Assembly: GCF_023159225.1 (NCBI RefSeq)
Contig: NC_063176.1
Coordinates: 9,870,963-9,934,962 of the forward strand
Origin: Perognathus longimembris pacificus
Lineage: Eukaryota > Chordata > Mammalia > Rodentia > Heteromyidae
Direction: 5' to 3'
DNA: 64,000 bases
Shown: positions 60,892-64,000 of the stretch, one piece after another
Layout: the number at the start of each line of letters is the position of its first letter
Numbering within the stretch: the stretch's first letter is position 1
The notes under the pieces: generated by a model
What the model was told of the DNA's origin: nothing
Database searches by the model: none
Seen by the model: only the letters and a program-made list of their open reading frames with translations
Translations under genes and position numbers: made by a program

Positions 60892-63426
60892 TCATGATAG
60901 ATTAGATGGTATTAAGATTTTGCTAAATAATAATTTCTAAGTTACAATCTTTCTCCATAATTATACATGTCAGTGGACTGTTTTAACTTATTGTAGCAAG
61001 ATGGTGTACATATTGTGTACTGATAATTATTTTGCAAGTTTCTTATTTACATCATATTTCATTAGCTGAAGAGACTTATTTTTACTTACACCATTTTTCT
61101 ATATCATTGACAATAATAAAAGCCTAAGGATCTTTTCTTGAGAAAGAAGTTAAGTCATGCCTATTGCACAGTTCAGAACACAAACCTACATACGGAGTGT
61201 ATCTCCCGCATTTTTTATTCATATTACCGTCTCATAGAGACTACATCACTGTAAAAGGTCTCTTGATTTACACTCCAGTTTCTGTTCAGTTCTATAGATA
61301 ATGCTGTCATTAGAGAGATACTGTTTTGACTTATAGAAAAGATGACAGTACAGGACAACATTAAGATCTGAGGATAAAAGTGTAGATGTGTCACTTAATA
61401 GTTATAATTTAAATATATCTGTGATATATATGTGTATATATACACACACTTAGACACATTGGTGAAATTAATTCACTAAAAATAATATGTGTCAAAACAA
61501 ACAAGGCCACAGGGGAATATGGCAGAAGAGGAGATATGTTAATAAAGAAGTGATTATTTGCCATCCCACATCCCATTTGATGAGTCAAATGTTGAAATTA
61601 CGGCGTCTTTGCTTTGTGCACTTTCAGTGGGTTTGTTGGGTCATAAAGATCTTCTAGGACCACAGTTTGGTCTCCAAAGACCAAGTAATAGTGCAGGGTA
61701 TTTTTTTAAATTAAAGTTTGATGGGCTATGCGAAGTAGCAATTCAGGCCGTGTTAAGAGCTTTCAGCGCACTTTTGTTACTGTGCTGTCAAAAAGAAAGT
61801 GTTTGAAATATGTCCCTGAATATAGATTCCAGTGAGAGCCAGCTCTCATTATTTCCCTGATCTCCTTCTTGTTTCACACTTTCAAAGCGTACTGATCCGC
61901 CTTAGATTCCCAGCCCAGAGTTACAAGGCTCACACTGAAGAATTCCAGACAATATAGTCATTGAGGGCCTCCCAGGGTGAGAGCATGTGCTCAATAGTCC
62001 TAAGAAAAGTAATATCGCAAATCTGTGACAAAACTATGCATTTCAAATGAGTAGCCTGGTTATTATTGCATTCCAAAGAGTTACATCAATCTCAATATTC
62101 TAGTGCAAATAAAGAAAAGAAACCTTCTTAAAATGACTGTTTACTCTTTTCCAAGGGATTTAGAGTCTGTTTTTTTTTTTATATCGTTCTCAGGAAAATG
62201 TCTCTCGGCTTTGCCATGTGAAATATAAAAAGGCATTTTGTTTTATATCTTACTGGTGCCAGAATTTTTTAAAAAGTGATTGTCTCTCTTTTGACACTTG
62301 ATGTGCTGAAATTCAATCTTAACTGCTTTACCATAGATTAATCTGATACAAGAGCTCACCCTCTCTTTTAGCAAATGTGAAGGTAGTATACTAGACTATC
62401 AGCAGCAAGTTATTTAAAAACAGCGATTTTTCCATTGTCACTTTATTTTTTACCCTAATTTGAGCTTTTTGCTTGTTGTCAGACAGCCTGTAGTGTGGTT
62501 TGCTTTGATTTATGGCATGACTATAATTGTTCAGGTAGCATTATATAGCTTCAGAACTATATACAATTATTTATTTGTTTTTAAAGTTTCAGTATCTTAA
62601 AAGGAAACAAGGAAATAGCATCAGGAATTGGACAACAGTCAGTCTTCTATGTAATGTACTCAAAATTACCAAGCTTGCGTATAATAGATGGGGAAAAGAC
62701 TTTTAGTTTTACAATTTCATGACTGTCAAATTCACATAGAATTTTATTTTATTAGTTAAGTGTGTTTTACTTTCCCCATTCAGTTTTAGAAACTCCAAGA
62801 CACTTCGTATCAAACAATGATATTTCACCTTCATATCCTTTACCTTCCAGTACATATTTTTTTGAAAATAGTACAGAAGGATTCTTTTCACATACGAAAC
62901 TACCTACTTCTCCCACAAATACTACCAACTTTATTGTCTTCCAACCGACTAGTCAGAATTCTTAAACTTTTTAGCTTAAAAACAATGACAGATGGTCTGT
63001 AACCCATGACCTTCTTGAAAGTCTTCAGTAATTTCACAGCTGTTAGCAGGGAGGTATACAAATCAGAAGCTAGTTGGAGGGAGGAGGAAGAGACAGAGTA
63101 GACAGAATCCTTGAAGATAGTTATCAGATTTTAAATGACTTAAGTTAACGAAGGAAAACAACCAGCAGCCAACAAAATAGACTTCTGCATTGACAAATGA
63201 AAGCCAGTGCCCCTGGAGAGAAAAGACAAAAATACCTTTGCATGTAAAGGATGAAGAAAGACAAGATTCCCTAAAAGATTAAAAATTATAGACATTCTGT
63301 GCAAGCTGTCTTGTTGTTTTTTTTCTGTCTGTGCTTTCCTTCATGCATCATCAGTGCTATTCACCAGACATATAACTGATATGTCTAAATATGAGTGTGG
63401 ATGGTACGAATGATGTGTTCCTTTTT

Positions 63427-63637
63427 TTTTTTTTTTTTTTTTTTTTGCCAGTCCTGGGCCTTGGACTCAGGGCCTGAGCACCATCCCTGGCTTCTTTCTG
63501 CTCAAGGCTAGCACTCTGCCACTTGAGCCACAGCACCACTTCTGGCCGTTTTCTATATATGTGGTGCTGGGGAATCCAACCTAGGGCTTCATGTATATGA
63601 GGCAAGCACTCTTGCCACAAGGCTATATTCCCAGCCC
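63427..63637 (-). mobile_element. IDL-Geo SINE, reverse, with target-site duplication
   Basis: Poly(T), then GCCAGTCCTGGGCCTTGGAC, GCTCAAGGCTAGCACTCTGC, GTGGTGCTGGGGAATCCAAC and ATATTCCCAGCCC. The 15-bp repeat GATGTGTTCCTTTTT (63412-63426 and 63638-63652) flanks it. Confidence 0.93.
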
Positions 63638-63865
63638 GATGTGTTCCTTTTTACACCTAAAATAATTGCACATGTTTGAGATGGTAATAGGAAGAAAGAT
63701 CTCTGAAAGACCCTCTAACCCCAGAGGGACCTGGGCAAATCAAATAATGAGTGGCAGCACAGTAATAAAAATGTGGCTTATTTTGAAGTTGTGATTCTTT
63801 TCATTTGTCTCTACTACCTGGAAAGGTCCCTGTATCCAGTAAGGAGTTTCTAAAGAGAAGAATGT

Positions 63866-64000
63866 GGGCTGGGAATATGGCCTAGTGGTAAAGTGCTTGC
63901 CTCGTATACAGGAAGCCCTGGGTTCGATTCCTCAGCACCATATATATAGAAAAAGCTGGAAGTGGCACTGTGGCTCAAGTGGTAGAGTGCTAGCCTTGAG
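63866..64000 (+). mobile_element. IDL-Geo SINE, cut by the window end
   Basis: GGGCTGGGAATATGGCCTAG, GGGTTCGATTCCTCAGCACC and AGTGGCACTGTGGCTCAAGT are present. The sequence ends in the right monomer at CTAGCCTTGAG, so the tail lies outside. Confidence 0.92.

Larger units (their letters stand above)
1..64000 (+). other. ADGRL3: ADGRL3 gene body (partial; no gene start or end in window)
   Basis: Eight + strand exons with consensus splice sites translate into a continuous latrophilin segment from TM3 to the cytoplasmic tail. The paralogue was chosen by residues seen here: [16 protein letters not shown] in TM3, CWLRLDTYFIWSF in ECL2/TM5, HHTAILKPESGCLDNI in ICL3, and [14 protein letters not shown] in the tail. 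As I recall it, ADGRL2 differs at these places (for example MCLEGVQLYLML, CWLHVDNYFIWSF, FISGDINSTSTLNQ). Latrophilins are postsynaptic adhesion GPCRs that bind teneurins and FLRTs. Intron phases in order are 2, 0, 2, 2, 0, 0, 1, 1, so both the microexon and the cassette can be skipped without breaking the frame. Confidence 0.96.
53928..64000 (+). other. Intron after the cassette exon, more than 10 kb (partial)
   Basis: The next constitutive tail exon (known to start around GLLNNARDTS) was not found. Contents: (AC)n at 55184, a pyrimidine tract with a reverse B1-like SINE (55876-56191), a reverse B1-like SINE (56396-56722), IDL-Geo SINEs (57120, 63427, 63866) and a composite SINE with a purine tail (60530-60891). 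About 54000-55150, 57400-60500 and 60950-63350 are AT-rich with nothing I recognise. Confidence 0.8.

Noticed and set aside
62762..62965. 67-codon frame considered as a possible alternative tail exon
   Set aside because: Does not resemble any latrophilin tail segment I know and lacks a convincing phase-1 acceptor and donor pair.
1..64000. CRISPR array, prophage, operon or bacterial defence system
   Set aside because: The sequence is clearly a mammalian intron-exon region with SINEs and L1; all short tandem repeats are microsatellites without spacers.

Overview
The window is vertebrate nuclear DNA, AT-rich and almost entirely intronic. It carries part of one recognisable gene on the + strand: the 3' half of the adhesion GPCR latrophilin-3 (ADGRL3, formerly LPHN3). 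Eight exons can be read, at 2550-2770, 13643-13709, 16334-16425, 40513-40539, 43082-43250, 48416-48541, 51374-51470 and 53886-53927. All have AG/GT borders and the reading phase is preserved through every junction. In order they encode TM3-TM4, ECL2 with the first part of TM5, the end of TM5 with ICL3, a 9-residue ICL3 microexon, TM6-TM7, the membrane-proximal C-tail, a further C-tail exon, and a 42-nt optional C-tail cassette. The extracellular domains, GAIN domain, TM1-TM2 and the distal C-tail with the PDZ ligand lie outside the window.

The organism looks like a rodent of the superfamily Geomyoidea (kangaroo rats, pocket mice, pocket gophers). The dominant SINE is dimeric: a left monomer like the rodent ID element and a right tRNA-like monomer with its own A/B-box-like motifs. 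This matches the published IDL-Geo SINE, which is reported only from that superfamily. A second composite SINE joins a B1-like (7SL-derived) left half to the same kind of right half. The species call is an inference from remembered repeat structure, not from a database search.

Layout: 1-2.5 kb is intron with one full-length SINE. 2.5-16.4 kb holds three TM exons separated by repeat-bearing introns. 16.4-40.5 kb is a 24-kb intron with SINEs, truncated L1 copies (one apparently twin-primed near 30.1 kb) and long pyrimidine tracts. 40.5-54 kb is exon-dense and includes the microexon and cassette. 54-64 kb is intron with a purine/pyrimidine microsatellite, B1-like SINEs and three IDL-Geo copies, one of which looks young.

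There is no bacterial gene, CRISPR array, defence locus or other unknown system here. The most informative signals are the two short alternative exons that remodel the receptor's intracellular face, and the local retroposon history.
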